DNA of 64,000 bases from Parietichytrium sp. I65-24A. Its lineage: Eukaryota; Sar; Bigyra; Thraustochytrida; Thraustochytriidae. The notes beneath the pieces are model-generated. The model did not search any database. It was not told the DNA's origin and worked only from the letters and a program-made list of their open reading frames with translations. The translations under genes and the position numbers were made by a program. The stretch covers positions 248,001-312,000 of the forward strand of contig BLSF01000001.1 of NCBI GenBank assembly GCA_012862575.1. The letters run 5' to 3'. Below are positions 12,361 to 22,909 of the stretch, piece by piece (within the stretch, counting starts at the first letter, position 1; each line of letters begins with the position of its first letter).

Positions 12361-12676
12361 TTTGCAGCGGAAAGGAGAAAATTAGATTTGTTTGTTGTTT
12401 TGTTCCTGCCATCAGCAAGCCTCGCGCCAAACACTTTTCAAAGCACCCATATGGGCATATTGTCTTTACACAGATTACGTACGGGTACAAGATATGAACC
12501 AACTCTCGTCTCCGGGAGAACCTCACAATGCTGGGTGTGCATACGTCCATATGCACAACGAAATACGACCTCGTCGTATGATGAGGGCAACGGCCGCCTC
12601 ATGAGAGGCGTGTGTGTGTGTGTGTCTGGGTTGCCTTACAATCCCCATCAACAGCAAAATCTTATTCGAATGGCTT
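12361..12676. other. Convergent intergenic region
   Basis: Short 3' to 3' gap between the importin and AMPK beta genes. It holds a small GT repeat near 12610-12626 and no gene. Confidence 0.5.
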
Positions 12677-13742
12677 TCACACGGCCTTGCTGCCATCAGG
12701 CAAGGGGCTATAAAACACTGTTGTCACAAACTTCTCACGGTATCTCTGGGTCACCCCGAGGACCATCAGGTTCTCTTTTATAGCGCTGCAATACAAGTGA
12801 TTGAGGGTCACTCTCTGCGGCACCTGCATAGCTTTTGCTGCCATACAGTCATTAGACTGTGGGGTGTTGAGAATAATATGGCGTAAATGCGGAGGTAGAG
12901 GCGGTGGCTCCTTTGCATACCACTGCGAATCTGGCGAGAAATTACCGTACAAGTTATCGTCCAGCAAGTAGTTTTGATTATTGATCAGCCTGCTTTCTGT
13001 TCCAAAAGATGTCTCAAAGTTTGTGAGGTCGATAAAGTTATTGATGTAACCATGCGGGTCTGCTACGGTAGGCTGTGGCGTCAGGCATTCGTACAGTCAA
13101 ACGTCAGCGTCAGCGTCATCTTCGTCCTCGTTCTCGCTCAAGCAAGGCGTGGCACACACAAATACTTACCTGATCAGGCGCAAACCTCCACTCGTCATCC
13201 ACGATGAATTTGTAAGCGTGCCTGCCCCTCTTCAGATCCCGGATGTACAGAAAATCATTTCCAGAGCGGCGCATGGGAATCTTTTCGCTCCACTTATTGA
13301 AGGTCCCTGTGATATAGACGTTCTTGCCGCCTCCGTCCCACCTAAACACCATCGGAATATGGTCGTCCATCACGAGCTCCTCTAGTACATCGCCTGACGT
13401 TGTTCGCTCCGCGTCGACGCCTTCATCGCCGCCGCCTCCGGCGCTCTTCTCCTGCTCCTCCATGTGCACATCCGCATCATCAACGGCGTCTCTGGCCGAC
13501 TGCTCCACGACGTGCGTCCCGGCGTCCAAGTGGCCCCTTTCGTTTCGCGCACGGGCCGTCTCTTGCGCCTTCTGGCTTGCACGAGTCTGCTGGAATTCAT
13601 CTCGCTGCTTTGGGTACAAATGCTCGTTACTGCGCACGTGCCGCTGCTGCACGGACTGCGGGCCTTCCACGCGCCCTCTTGTCACCACAGTCGTTCGCTT
13701 CTGCGCGGCGGCTTCCTCCTCCTTGTTCACGAAATTTCCCAT
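12677..13742 (-). CDS. AMP-activated protein kinase beta subunit, one intron
   Basis: This is the scaffold and glycogen-binding subunit of AMPK/SNF1, the cellular energy sensor. Exon 1 is 13170-13742 and exon 2 is 12677-13072, joined by removal of a 97-nt intron (donor GTAAGT, acceptor CACAG) to give 322 residues. The protein starts MGNF, a classic N-myristoylation signal, which decides the start over an ATG six codons upstream. The CBM48 glycogen-binding module runs about 120-191, with 'VFRWDGGGKNVYITGTFNKW' and 'HAYKFIVDDEWRFAPDQ'. After the splice the chain continues 'PTVADPHGYINNFIDL', the expected join. The C-terminal alpha/gamma-binding region is conserved ('PPLPPHLRHIILN', 'TLNHLYCSAIKENLMVLGVTQRYREKFVTTVFYSP'). 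The first 110 residues are low complexity. Confidence 0.95.
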
Positions 13743-14750
13743 CTCGTTCTTCGCTCTCACACTCTCAGTCGTGATGCCAATGCCACCTTCTCTCCCGCCA
13801 CTGCGAGTCGAGATTCGGAGATCTTTCTTTCTTTCTTTCTTTGTTTGTTTGTTGCTTGCTTTCTCGACCTATCGACAACAACGATGTATGTATAAACGAT
13901 AAACAGTAAACAATACACAATACACAATACACAAACGCCAATGACAACGCCAAACTCGTGGGTGACTGATTCAATGACACACTAACAAAAACGTCTCGAG
14001 TGTCCGCGGAACAACTCTTCTGTTCCCTCACGAAGAGCCCACGAGACCGCTGCCCACTGCGCCGGAGAGTGTGACTGAGACTGTGCGAGAGAGAGATGAG
14101 AGAGAGATGAGAGAGTGATGCAGTGAAGAAAGTGCGTCGGAATGGGCGTGGCAAAGCGACGACGCGACGACGGCTGCCGCAAGTGAGAGAGCACAGCGCT
14201 GCGATTCACAACGAGTTAAGGGAATCGGTGTGACGCGCGTACGCGACTGTACCTTTTGCTCTACGAAGAGTCCCCGCGCACGTCCTCGCTCCTGCTTTTT
14301 CCCTACGCGCGTGGCTAGCTTCTTGTACGGAACTGGGTAAGACGTCGCATAGTCATTTCGACAAATAGTTCTACCTAAGAGGTGCTACCACAGATTTCTA
14401 TATGCGGATAGCAAATGCGCCAGGTCGGGTACGGAGGTGAGACGTGGGTGTGCGTTGTTACAGAACCGTCGCAGTGGGGCTTACCGGGCGGCGCTATCAC
14501 TAGCATAATGTGGACGACCTTCCCTGCATTAGGCAGTGGTCTAAAGTACACGCTGGAACGCCTCCAGGGAACAAGAGAACAACTCCTTTTAACGGCGTTG
14601 TTTCTTCTTTCTTCCTCTTTCTTGTTTCGTTTTTCTTTTTTCTTTTTCCTTTTCCCAAATTCCACTTGCACTTTCTCTGTTGTGAATTTTTGATTGATTT
14701 TGATTGATTTTGTGATTTTTGATTGATTGATTGATCACTGAGATAGAAAG

Positions 14751-14782
<32 letters not shown>

Positions 14783-15107
14783 ACTTTAACTTACAAGAAC
14801 AAACTTTTTCCACTCTGGAGGTGTGCACCACGTACATACGCCGTAGGTGTACGCGCTTGCAGGAGCAAAGTGCCATTTGATTATTATTTGTCAGACTAGG
14901 GACAGACAGAGGCGGATGGTATAGTCCCGACTCGGACGAGACGGGTGGGGAGTGATTGACTTGAAGATAGATAGATAGATAGTTACTGGCCGCGGCGGAG
15001 AGCAAAAAGAGCGAAAAGAGCGACAGGGGAATAGAAGAAGGAAGGGGTCCTCGGATACCTGGGACCCCTGGGGACGTTGCGGTGTTGCCGTAATTTTATT
15101 GGGCTTG
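13743..15107. other. Divergent promoter region, AMPK beta / ligand-gated channel
   Basis: No coding gene is supported. It contains a CTTT/GTTT-rich tract at 13827-13860, a CGCGTACGCG palindrome at 14236-14245, a T-rich stretch at 14586-14660, repeated TTGATTGATT units at 14690-14735, a GA repeat at 14754-14781 and a GATA repeat near 14965-14982. On the minus strand, 14738-14794 has the shape of a short intron. Confidence 0.45.
14754..14781. repeat. (GA)n microsatellite
   Basis: About 14 GA units. Read on the minus strand it is a CT tract between GTAAGT and CTCAG. Confidence 0.8.
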
Positions 15108-16601
15108 ATGGAGCTGGACCCTTTCCTAGGAAGCGGGGACGCAGAGGAGTCCTCGCCAAAACGAAAGCCGCGCTCCAGCTCTCTTGGCGCCAAAGTGCCG
15201 AAGATATCGTTCGTGGAGCTCGGCCCAACGCACTTGGCGTCAAGAGGTCGCGAGAGCGATGGGGGCCAGGAGGAAAGTTTGGAATCAGAGCAAGAGGCAG
15301 GAGGAGCGAAGGGCAACGGTAGTGCGCCAAAGGCACCACAGAAAACGCTTTTTGCGAGAATGACGCTGTTTAACATCCCTGAAATTGATACCAAGGGGCA
15401 GAACTTCACGGTGCAGCTGTTTTACGAGGTGGGGTGGGAAGCTCCGTCGATGGATGACGGGAAACCGGCTGCAGACGAAGACCGAAAGTTCGAGCATAGG
15501 GTGGGATTTGGGAACAAGCTTGGCGATGAAACGTCCGCGCTTCGATGGCATGACGAGGTGCATAATTATGAGGGTTCAGGGCGTAATATGATTCTCCATC
15601 GCTACAAAACTTCCGCCAAATTCATGTCGCAAGTCAATATCCGGCACTTCCCTTTCGATGTGCAGGATTTTACGGTGGTGTTGAGGACTGATCTACTGAA
15701 AGAAAAAGCAGCCCTTGCGTACATGGAGTTTTATGACTCAGATATTAAGGTGCAAAACTTTACCACGTCGAATGAATACTCCTTCGTGCGCGGAATCTTT
15801 GTGAAAGAAGAGGACGAGAGGAGCAATAGCAAATCAGGTGGTCAGAAGAGCTTCACACGGATCTCCTTCCAGGTAGTCGGATATCGCAAGCCAGGCTTCA
15901 TTATCAACAACGTATTCATCCCTATCATCATTATCTCGCTCCTGGGTCTCACTGTATTTACTTATCGCCAAGATGAGCGGAACGAGGATTTTGAAAAACG
16001 CTTCACAATCAATGGCAGCTTATTGCTGACGCTAGTGGCGTACAAGTTCGCCATCAGCTCAAACATTCCTGCGGTCACATATCTCACCTTTGCGGACAAA
16101 TACGTACTTTTGTCTATTTTTTACCAGGTTGCCTTGGTGATATGGAGTGCCATCTTGATCAACTTTTTTGACCCTGAGAACCAAGACAGGGCTGACGACA
16201 TAGCATTTATTGTGTTTGCCTGTGTCTGGGTTGTCTGGTTGTGCATATCCTTGTCGCTCATTTTCATAAAAAACCGGGATATTCATAAGCAAACGCTTGC
16301 AGAGCGAGACTGGGAGCCCAGGAGAAATGGATTTCTTGGGATGGTGAGGTCCATTCTTTTGGGTCCTATAGAGTGTCTTGTTGAAGTTCTGTTGCCGAAC
16401 CCTTCCACAAAGGCAGTAAAGGAGTGTGATGGTTGGCGGTTCGTCCCCAAGCGTCTAGATGAGTCAACTGCTCTTGACGAGACTCCGCCGAACCCTCGAA
16501 GTAGGCGCTGGCTAAGCTTGCGGTCACTGAGTCGTTCTCTCAGGTCACTGGGAAGGAATAACTCGAGCGATCGGCTGGTGAACAGTGAGAACAGCGCATA
16601 A
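15108..16601 (+). CDS. Pentameric ligand-gated ion channel (Cys-loop superfamily, without the cysteines)
   Basis: This predicted plasma-membrane channel has 497 residues. The extracellular beta-sandwich region (about 80-262) includes the superfamily Pro-loop 'RHFPFDVQDF' (FPFD at 181-184), but the two disulphide cysteines that flank it in animal receptors are absent, as in prokaryotic GLIC/ELIC. Four membrane segments follow at about 262-285, 298-316, 330-352 and 364-387, in the spacing of the family, with 'YRQDERNEDFEKRFTINGSLLLT' forming the M1-M2 link and the start of M2. A basic Ser/Arg tail closes the protein. The first ATG is at 15108, after a TTG-headed open stretch. Residues 1-80 are charged and low complexity with no signal peptide, so a 5' exon may be missing. 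The ligand cannot be told from sequence. Confidence 0.88.
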   Translation: MELDPFLGSGDAEESSPKRKPRSSSLGAKVPKISFVELGPTHLASRGRESDGGQEESLESEQEAGGAKGNGSAPKAPQKTLFARMTLFNIPEIDTKGQNFTVQLFYEVGWEAPSMDDGKPAADEDRKFEHRVGFGNKLGDETSALRWHDEVHNYEGSGRNMILHRYKTSAKFMSQVNIRHFPFDVQDFTVVLRTDLLKEKAALAYMEFYDSDIKVQNFTTSNEYSFVRGIFVKEEDERSNSKSGGQKSFTRISFQVVGYRKPGFIINNVFIPIIIISLLGLTVFTYRQDERNEDFEKRFTINGSLLLTLVAYKFAISSNIPAVTYLTFADKYVLLSIFYQVALVIWSAILINFFDPENQDRADDIAFIVFACVWVVWLCISLSLIFIKNRDIHKQTLAERDWEPRRNGFLGMVRSILLGPIECLVEVLLPNPSTKAVKECDGWRFVPKRLDESTALDETPPNPRSRRWLSLRSLSRSLRSLGRNNSSDRLVNSENSA

Positions 16602-17483
16602 CATCGCAAATCAAACATCGCATATCAACAACGCGTGATGTATAATACTTTCCCGTACTTTTTTTTTTCCAAAGTGTCGAGACATTTTAAGCCGTTTTTG
16701 TAGACCCTTCTGGAAATCTCTGTCGACAAGAACTTGCTATGAGTTGTGGCTGCGAGTTGTTTCAAGCGTGGCCCCGAATGCCCTCAAGGCGGCAAGAAGG
16801 CAACTAGCAGGCAATTAGCAGAGTAGAATATCGGGGAAGTGGCGCACAAAGCGTCAGATTAAACTTTGAAGTGGTGTGAGACCCTGTTCATTTCGTCTAC
16901 TTTGGAACCTTCGACCCCGTCTCGAGCATAGCTATGAATTTTTTGATTCGATTTCGCCCGAAAAAGATTTGTTAGAGTTGAGGAATGTGTGCGGCCACCT
17001 TGATTTGATGGCGTACATTTTATTCGCGATTCACAGAGGTCTTCATTCCCAATTCTCTACTGTCCAAGAAAATGGAAACCCACATGTCAGTTGGAGACCC
17101 GAGCTGGTCTGCGCCACAAAATTGTACCCGGAAAACCGTGTTCCCAGTAATCGTTCTTTCTCGATTGATCCAAAGCTTGTTTACTTTGTTGATCTTTGTT
17201 GTCTGTTTGTTGTGACCAAAAACAAAAACTTTCACTACGTCGACACCTAGGCTTCCTTTGTGTTCGAGCGACTTCCACACACATTCACACCATCCTACGT
17301 CCCAACTCCTGAGCCTTAATCTAGCACGCTAAAACCGGGACTAACGAAGCCCCCAGGTTCGTTCACGGCACTTCCTTCCAGCACGCAAACCATCCGTTGA
17401 CTTGATTTGTGCCCGACGCTCGCACACAGACTCTGGGCCGATTGACAACAGAGAGAAAGCGTAGACAGTGAGCAATCGAAGAT

Positions 17484-17556
17484 GATTGCAGATGATCGCA
17501 GATTGCAGATTGCAGACTGTAGATTGTCGACTGTAGACTGTAGATTGCCGACTGCG
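17484..17556. repeat. Degenerate GATTGCAGA/GTAGATTG tandem repeat
   Basis: Successive imperfect units based on GCAGATTGCAGA and GACTGTAGATTG fill about 70 bp. Confidence 0.6.
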
Positions 17557-18292
17557 ATCCTATGGCCTCGTGCAAGTGTGCTGTGATTTTCATTGACAGT
17601 GAATGACCGTGGCCGCGCAGATCCGGGCAAAGATACTTGGAGGAGTAAGGTTGGAGTGCAGATGGACCGCAGTGCTTTGCGATCGCAACTACGTACTCAA
17701 AGTGAGTATTTTCCCGTCGAACAAGGAACGCTGTTACTGAGCGGCATCCTCGTTCTACAACTCGTGTCACCAGATGTCGCCTCTCAAGTCTCTTCATTGC
17801 AGTCCGCTCGACCCTGTCAATTGGTTGGCGGGCTGGCTTCCCCGTGTGTGATGATGACCGGCCAGCGCTTTGGGTAGTATAAGGAGGGACAAAGGTCACC
17901 CAGCTGACAGACTGTGAGAAGTTACAAATTTAGCAGCGCATTCCACTTCCGAGTAAAAGTACATGAGTTCACCATCGACTCTTATCGACACCATCTCTGC
18001 CTTTGATTGCTCTGTTTGACAGCTTCACATTGATGAGAGAGCGTAAACCTCATCGCGACATGCGAGCGAGCAACAACGTGGATAAGCTTACCCAATGAAG
18101 TCCCGTGTTCTCTGAGTTGATTGGTCGCATTTGTGGACGGATCTACTCGAGCATTTCGGCGAACAAAAGCCACAAAAACTCGCGTGGCGACTCTACAAAC
18201 CGTAGATCGCCCGCGTGCCCCGTGCACTTCCGCAACAGTCGGCCAACGTGTGTATAATTTTTCAAAGCTGTTGAATTGAAAAGCAGTAAGTT

Positions 18293-18294
<2 letters not shown>

Positions 18295-18324
<30 letters not shown>
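18295..18324. repeat. (GA)n microsatellite
   Basis: About 15 GA units, similar in length and flanks to the one at 14754-14781. Confidence 0.8.
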
Positions 18325-18326
<2 letters not shown>

Positions 18327-18742
18327 TTTGTTACCTCGAGATGCTTGAATCCTCTTTGGTTGTTGTGAATGTTGTGAACATCGTCAGGGGCGGAGACCAA
18401 GTGACCGCAAAGAGCTCATCAACAGACAACACGCGCTAGTTCTAACAGCACCCAGTGATATATTCGTACCCAGTGTGTCAGATTGACTGTGAATAGCGAC
18501 TAGGGAGGAGAGTATTCATTCGTACATCGCACACCACACAATCTACACAAGCAGCGCCTCGTGCAATGCCAATGGCAGAAGCTAAGGGCTGATGATGGCT
18601 GATGATTCTGGCTCCAAGTGCCTCCCTCTCGATTCGGCAAGAAGGCACTGAGCGGAATCCAGTTCAGAACCGATTCAAGCCAATCTGTGAATAGATAGCT
18701 TGGGGCGTTGTCGGCAAGAGACTGCCGCACTGCCTGTCGAAA

Positions 18743-20653
18743 ATGACGTTGACTGTATCTGTTGTGAATCCTGACGACAATGAAGGCGGCATGGCGCGCA
18801 CGACGGCGCCTGAGGGACGCTCGAAGAAAACTAAAGTAGCAGCTTTGTTTGTGCTTGTGCTGGTCATCGCGGCAGGTGTCGTTGCCGGGGTCCTTTACAC
18901 TTCGAGGGATTCGGACGATACAAAGAATGATGGTGATGTGGAGAATCCTTTGACCTTCGCAAACCTTGAAATTCTTGCAAACGCCTATGTCGCCTCCGAG
19001 GAATGTGTGATCGAGGACGCTAGTGAGTCGTCCTCAGTGACTTCAAAGTGGACCAGGGATGACATTGAGTTTGCCCGTGTCAAAGGCGGCGCAGAGGGAG
19101 TCCTGCAACTCCTGCTCGACGGCGACAAACGTCGCGCGTTGGCAGAAGCTCCAAGTTGCACCGACATTCTCGCTTTTGAAAATGCTTCTGAAAGCGGCTG
19201 GACACCAGAACAAATTCTGTTGAAGGACACACTCGTGGAGGCCGCTTTTAGTCGATCCGCACCGGACGACTATGGCCGGTACATCCCTGTTCATACCATG
19301 TCAACACCTTTGGATTACTATCCGGTTCTTCTTTCAAGGTCGACTGATCTGAGAACAGCGGAAGAACTCGAAGGGGTTGTCGACTTTGCAAGAAGATTAG
19401 GCAGCTACATTTCAAGCCAATTGGAAGACATGAAGAAAGGTGTAGAGCTCGGATTCCTTGCCTACAAATCCACCATTCTGGCAGCAATAAGCTCTCTGGA
19501 CGCAATGCTTAATGTGACTGGATTTGCTGATTTGGAGTTTTGCGAAGGCCCATTCAAGCTTGCTGCCACCGAGGGTGTCGACCTTGCTGCATTCAACGCG
19601 TCTGCCAGCGCACTTTTTGAGGCCTTCAAGTCTATGCAGACATACCTGAAAGGCGACTACTCACAGGCCATTGCGGACGCTCCGGTGAGCATTACTGGTC
19701 GAATGCCTGCAAAGTACAAAAATTTGTACGAGGACTCGATCATTAGAATCCACACATCCTACTCCAAAAGCGCTCAGGAAATTCACGACCTGGGTCTCAG
19801 CGAGGTGGCCCGCATCAGAGCTCGCATGGTCGAAGTTGCTAACACAACTGAACTGGATGAGTACCTTGCGAGCCTCAAAGTCGAGCCGTCGAACCTCTAC
19901 CACAGCCCAGAAGAGGTACTAAGTCACTATGAGGAGATCGGGGCAGCCGTACAGGCAAAACTGGACTCGTTCTTTCTGAAGAACCCTGTTACCCCAGTCG
20001 AGTACGTGATTATTCCAAACTCCACGGCCACACCTGGAACGACAGCGTCATACGGCAGAAATCAAGTCAACTTGAACGCCAACTACTACTTCCTCCAATC
20101 ACGCCATGCACAAGTGTGCATCGCAGTTCATGAGGCTCAACCTGGTCACCATCACCACATTTCGCTGCTCAGTGAAACCGAGCGCCCGCACCCATTGTAC
20201 GACGCTGTCTGGTCCACGGCATTTACTGAAGGCTGGGGTCTCTACACCGAAGAGCTGGGAGAGCGGATGGAAATTTACAAGACCAATGCGGAGCTCTTTG
20301 GCCGCCTTCAAGGAGAAATGCTTCGAGCGTGCCGTCTCGTAGTAGACACTGGATTGCACGCGAAGGGGTGGTCCCGACAGGAAGCAATTGACTTTATGAA
20401 TGCGAACTTTGCTGCGACTCCAGAAGAAGTCGAGTTCGAGATTGACAGATACATCTCCATGCCCGGTCAGGCTCTCGCTTACAAACTTGGAGAGCGCTCG
20501 ATTCTTGAAGGCCGGAACGCGGCTGAAGCCCTTCTTGGCGACGCATTCGACATTCGCAAATTCAACTCTGCAATCATGGACATTGGCATGTCTTCTTCAA
20601 GCGGTTTGCGAAAGTATCTTCTGAGCAAAGCATCAACTTTCAAGAAGGATTAA
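18743..20653 (+). CDS. DUF885-family membrane-anchored metallopeptidase-like protein
   Basis: This 636-residue protein has a single N-terminal membrane segment at about 32-52 after a short basic tail (RSKKTK). That predicts a type II membrane protein with its large domain outside the cytosol. The domain matches the DUF885 family, seen in bacteria and many protists and thought to be zinc peptidase-like. The key motif HEAQPGHH is at residues 463-470, with a downstream acidic block 'TEGWGLYTEELGERM' whose first Glu is near 495. Several N-glycosylation sequons support exposure to the secretory lumen. The ATG at 18743 is the first in frame. Catalysis has been little studied in eukaryotic members, so peptidase activity is inferred from the motif. 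Confidence 0.85.
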   Translation: MTLTVSVVNPDDNEGGMARTTAPEGRSKKTKVAALFVLVLVIAAGVVAGVLYTSRDSDDTKNDGDVENPLTFANLEILANAYVASEECVIEDASESSSVTSKWTRDDIEFARVKGGAEGVLQLLLDGDKRRALAEAPSCTDILAFENASESGWTPEQILLKDTLVEAAFSRSAPDDYGRYIPVHTMSTPLDYYPVLLSRSTDLRTAEELEGVVDFARRLGSYISSQLEDMKKGVELGFLAYKSTILAAISSLDAMLNVTGFADLEFCEGPFKLAATEGVDLAAFNASASALFEAFKSMQTYLKGDYSQAIADAPVSITGRMPAKYKNLYEDSIIRIHTSYSKSAQEIHDLGLSEVARIRARMVEVANTTELDEYLASLKVEPSNLYHSPEEVLSHYEEIGAAVQAKLDSFFLKNPVTPVEYVIIPNSTATPGTTASYGRNQVNLNANYYFLQSRHAQVCIAVHEAQPGHHHHISLLSETERPHPLYDAVWSTAFTEGWGLYTEELGERMEIYKTNAELFGRLQGEMLRACRLVVDTGLHAKGWSRQEAIDFMNANFAATPEEVEFEIDRYISMPGQALAYKLGERSILEGRNAAEALLGDAFDIRKFNSAIMDIGMSSSSGLRKYLLSKASTFKKD

Positions 20654-21049
20654 GGTCCCCGTCAGCATCTGCCCAACACTGTCTGCAAAAGTGAGCCTGA
20701 TGTTTTCGCTGTCTGTACCGGGACGTGAATCTCAATTTCTGTGAGAGAAAGAGCAATTATAGTCTCAAGAAACTACACTTGCAACTGAACTTATTGTTTG
20801 TTTTGGTAACTATTCTTGTTTCTTTGGGACCGAGTTTTGGAGTCGTGTACCGGTACAGTATACTATTCGCGGTGGTTGCTAAACGTGAATTTGATTCGTC
20901 TCGCGAACTCAACTTGCAATCGAGCTTCGCCTATCTTTCCTCCTTAGAGTCAATCACACAAACTCAAATGCGAAAAGATATTGGCCAGAAACTTGAGGGT
21001 TTAGAGTTACACAAACTAATACGAAAACGAACGACTGTAAGAACAGCTC
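20654..21049. other. Convergent intergenic region
   Basis: A 3' to 3' gap between the DUF885 and PIG-T genes. One 110-codon frame crosses it, but it has no domain features and reads as chance. Confidence 0.5.
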
Positions 21050-22909
21050 TCACTTGAAAATTTGGGAGATCAGTGCCTGCAATTCAGCCAGTGCGTCGTC
21101 AAAGGTATCGCGGTCATTCTCGAAAACCCAAGCTCCGCCAAGCAAAACGATGAAAAACGCATTCTTAGCAGCATACATCAAACGTTTTCGCTTTTGTTGC
21201 CCCTGGGTATCCTTCGGTTCATATAGCTCTACGGGCCGTGCTGCAAGTGTGATCAACGCGCCCCAGAAATATGCCAGCACTGTGCTTGACAATGTTATGA
21301 CATTGTATGGCATGCTGAAATCCGGCAGCGGCATTGCAATGATCAGACTTTCGGTGTACGATACTTGCGGAAAACAGCCGCCTTGCAACATTGAAATTCG
21401 GGAAAGCAGAGGAGAATGCTTTAGAGTCTCGTTGGTCCTCCTTAAGCAGGCTTCATCGACTTCGTACTGCACCCTAATTGCAGGCATGTCAAAGCCTCTA
21501 TTCGGATCTGGAGGAAAAACCTCGAGGGGCAAGAACAATTGTTTGAAGGAGTAGGACAACTCAATAGTCGAGTGACTTTTCAGGTGTACTGTCGTCTCGA
21601 TCACAGTTGGAGATGCCGACACCCCCTCCCCAAGGGTTACGGAAGATAGCTTCCACGTCAAAGCCGATGGATAAGTGAGGCCATTTTCGTGAATGCGCAG
21701 ACTCGTGGGATCGAGCTTAAATGTGCTTGGAATTATAGTGAGTGCGCGAATTTTGAGAGGTCTGGCGTAGCTTTGCACGGTGGTGATGGACCCCCCTTCC
21801 AAGCGGCCATAGCCTGCCCCATATCTCTGGACCAGTGCCATTGGCGGCTCTGGTCGCACGGCCACACTAGATGGAAGGCTATCGAGAGTTTGGTTATTCT
21901 TCGCCATTGACCACAGGTCGATTACGTCGTAGTCCATTCCAACGGTACGTGGAGAACCGCCGACCGGTTCTTCAAGTTGTCGTTCTAGGTAAATGCGCGA
22001 GAAGGTGGACACCGGACAGTGCTGCGCACTGGTGAACTCCGAGAGGTCACGCTCTCCTAAAAGAACAGAGAGGCTATCAACGCTAGTTGGAACCTCGTCG
22101 AGGACGGCAGTAAACTTTAGGGTAAGCTCAACAGCTTGCTTGCGACAATCAGTCCACGCACTTGTTCCTTCTGCCTTAGACCACATAGTGCCACTCTCTG
22201 TGCAGACCTTTCTGAAATTAATCGAAAAGCTGTGATGCACGGCTCGAAATACGGTCGTTGGCACGATCAGGCGAGAAAGCCCGAATTCTTCTCTGCAAGG
22301 AAGAAACTTTAGCCAGGGTGTGAGATTCTCCGTGCACGATGCCTCTGAATTTAACTGTCCAAGCATTGCCACCAACTTTGTCTTTGTTTGCTGTGAGCTC
22401 CCTCTGGTACTGTTACGTGTACCAACATTCGGGATTGTTGCTGCGAGATTCTCTTTATCAAGCGCCTCCAATGAAGCACACGTCAAACCAGACAATGACC
22501 TTGTTAATCTTGTCCACCCCGATTCTTCTCCATACTCGGACTGGATCATCTGGTCTTCCAGCACAGCCATCAGCTCCACTCCAGGGGCCGCAGCATCAAA
22601 CTGACTCCCCCACTCTTCGGGGTCCCAAACGCCCCTGGAAAATGAGAGCCGCAGTTCTTCAACATGAAGGGCATCAACGAGCTGGCCAAACTGCTTCGGA
22701 AAGAGATTAAAACTCGACCAATCAAAATCCCTGTCTTGTGCCCATCTCGTCGTGAACTGAAACATTCCTATGACATTGTCCAGTCCTGAGCTCCCACGTG
22801 TCCGCCGCACCAAAAGCTCTTCATCGAATCTTTCCAAACTCCGCTTTTGTACTTCACCACAGCTCATCGCCGCCAGTGCGGCGCACAGGACCGCCTGCAA
22901 AACGCGCAT
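21050..22909 (-). CDS. PIGT: GPI transamidase component PIG-T/Gpi16
   Basis: PIG-T is a subunit of the ER transamidase that cleaves precursor proteins and attaches the GPI anchor; it holds the catalytic subunit PIG-K by a disulphide. The 619-residue product begins with a signal peptide (MRVLQAVLCAALAAMSCGE). The ATG at 22909 was chosen over an upstream GTG-headed extension. Family blocks are 'FQFTTRWAQD', 'FNLFPKQFGQLVDALHVEELRLSFSRGVWDPEEWG' and 'PVGGSPRTVGMDYDVID'. Near the C-terminus there are hydrophobic stretches: 'VITLSSTVLAYFWGALI', which is the expected membrane anchor, then 'NAFFIVLLGGAWVFE'. Intronless. It is divergent from the next gene across 0.9 kb. Confidence 0.93.
   Translation of the reverse strand: MRVLQAVLCAALAAMSCGEVQKRSLERFDEELLVRRTRGSSGLDNVIGMFQFTTRWAQDRDFDWSSFNLFPKQFGQLVDALHVEELRLSFSRGVWDPEEWGSQFDAAAPGVELMAVLEDQMIQSEYGEESGWTRLTRSLSGLTCASLEALDKENLAATIPNVGTRNSTRGSSQQTKTKLVAMLGQLNSEASCTENLTPWLKFLPCREEFGLSRLIVPTTVFRAVHHSFSINFRKVCTESGTMWSKAEGTSAWTDCRKQAVELTLKFTAVLDEVPTSVDSLSVLLGERDLSEFTSAQHCPVSTFSRIYLERQLEEPVGGSPRTVGMDYDVIDLWSMAKNNQTLDSLPSSVAVRPEPPMALVQRYGAGYGRLEGGSITTVQSYARPLKIRALTIIPSTFKLDPTSLRIHENGLTYPSALTWKLSSVTLGEGVSASPTVIETTVHLKSHSTIELSYSFKQLFLPLEVFPPDPNRGFDMPAIRVQYEVDEACLRRTNETLKHSPLLSRISMLQGGCFPQVSYTESLIIAMPLPDFSMPYNVITLSSTVLAYFWGALITLAARPVELYEPKDTQGQQKRKRLMYAAKNAFFIVLLGGAWVFENDRDTFDDALAELQALISQIFK

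Larger units (their letters stand above)
16602..18742. other. 2.1-kb gap between two plus-strand genes
   Basis: No coding gene is supported; frames of up to 178 codons on either strand lack conserved features. The gap holds a degenerate tandem repeat of GATTGCAGA / GTAGACTGTAGATTG units at about 17484-17556 and a GA repeat at 18295-18324. Its size leaves room for a non-coding gene that I cannot see. Confidence 0.4.

Noticed and set aside
16876-17250. 124-codon plus-strand frame
   Set aside because: Located in a long empty gap; no motif and composition like non-coding sequence.
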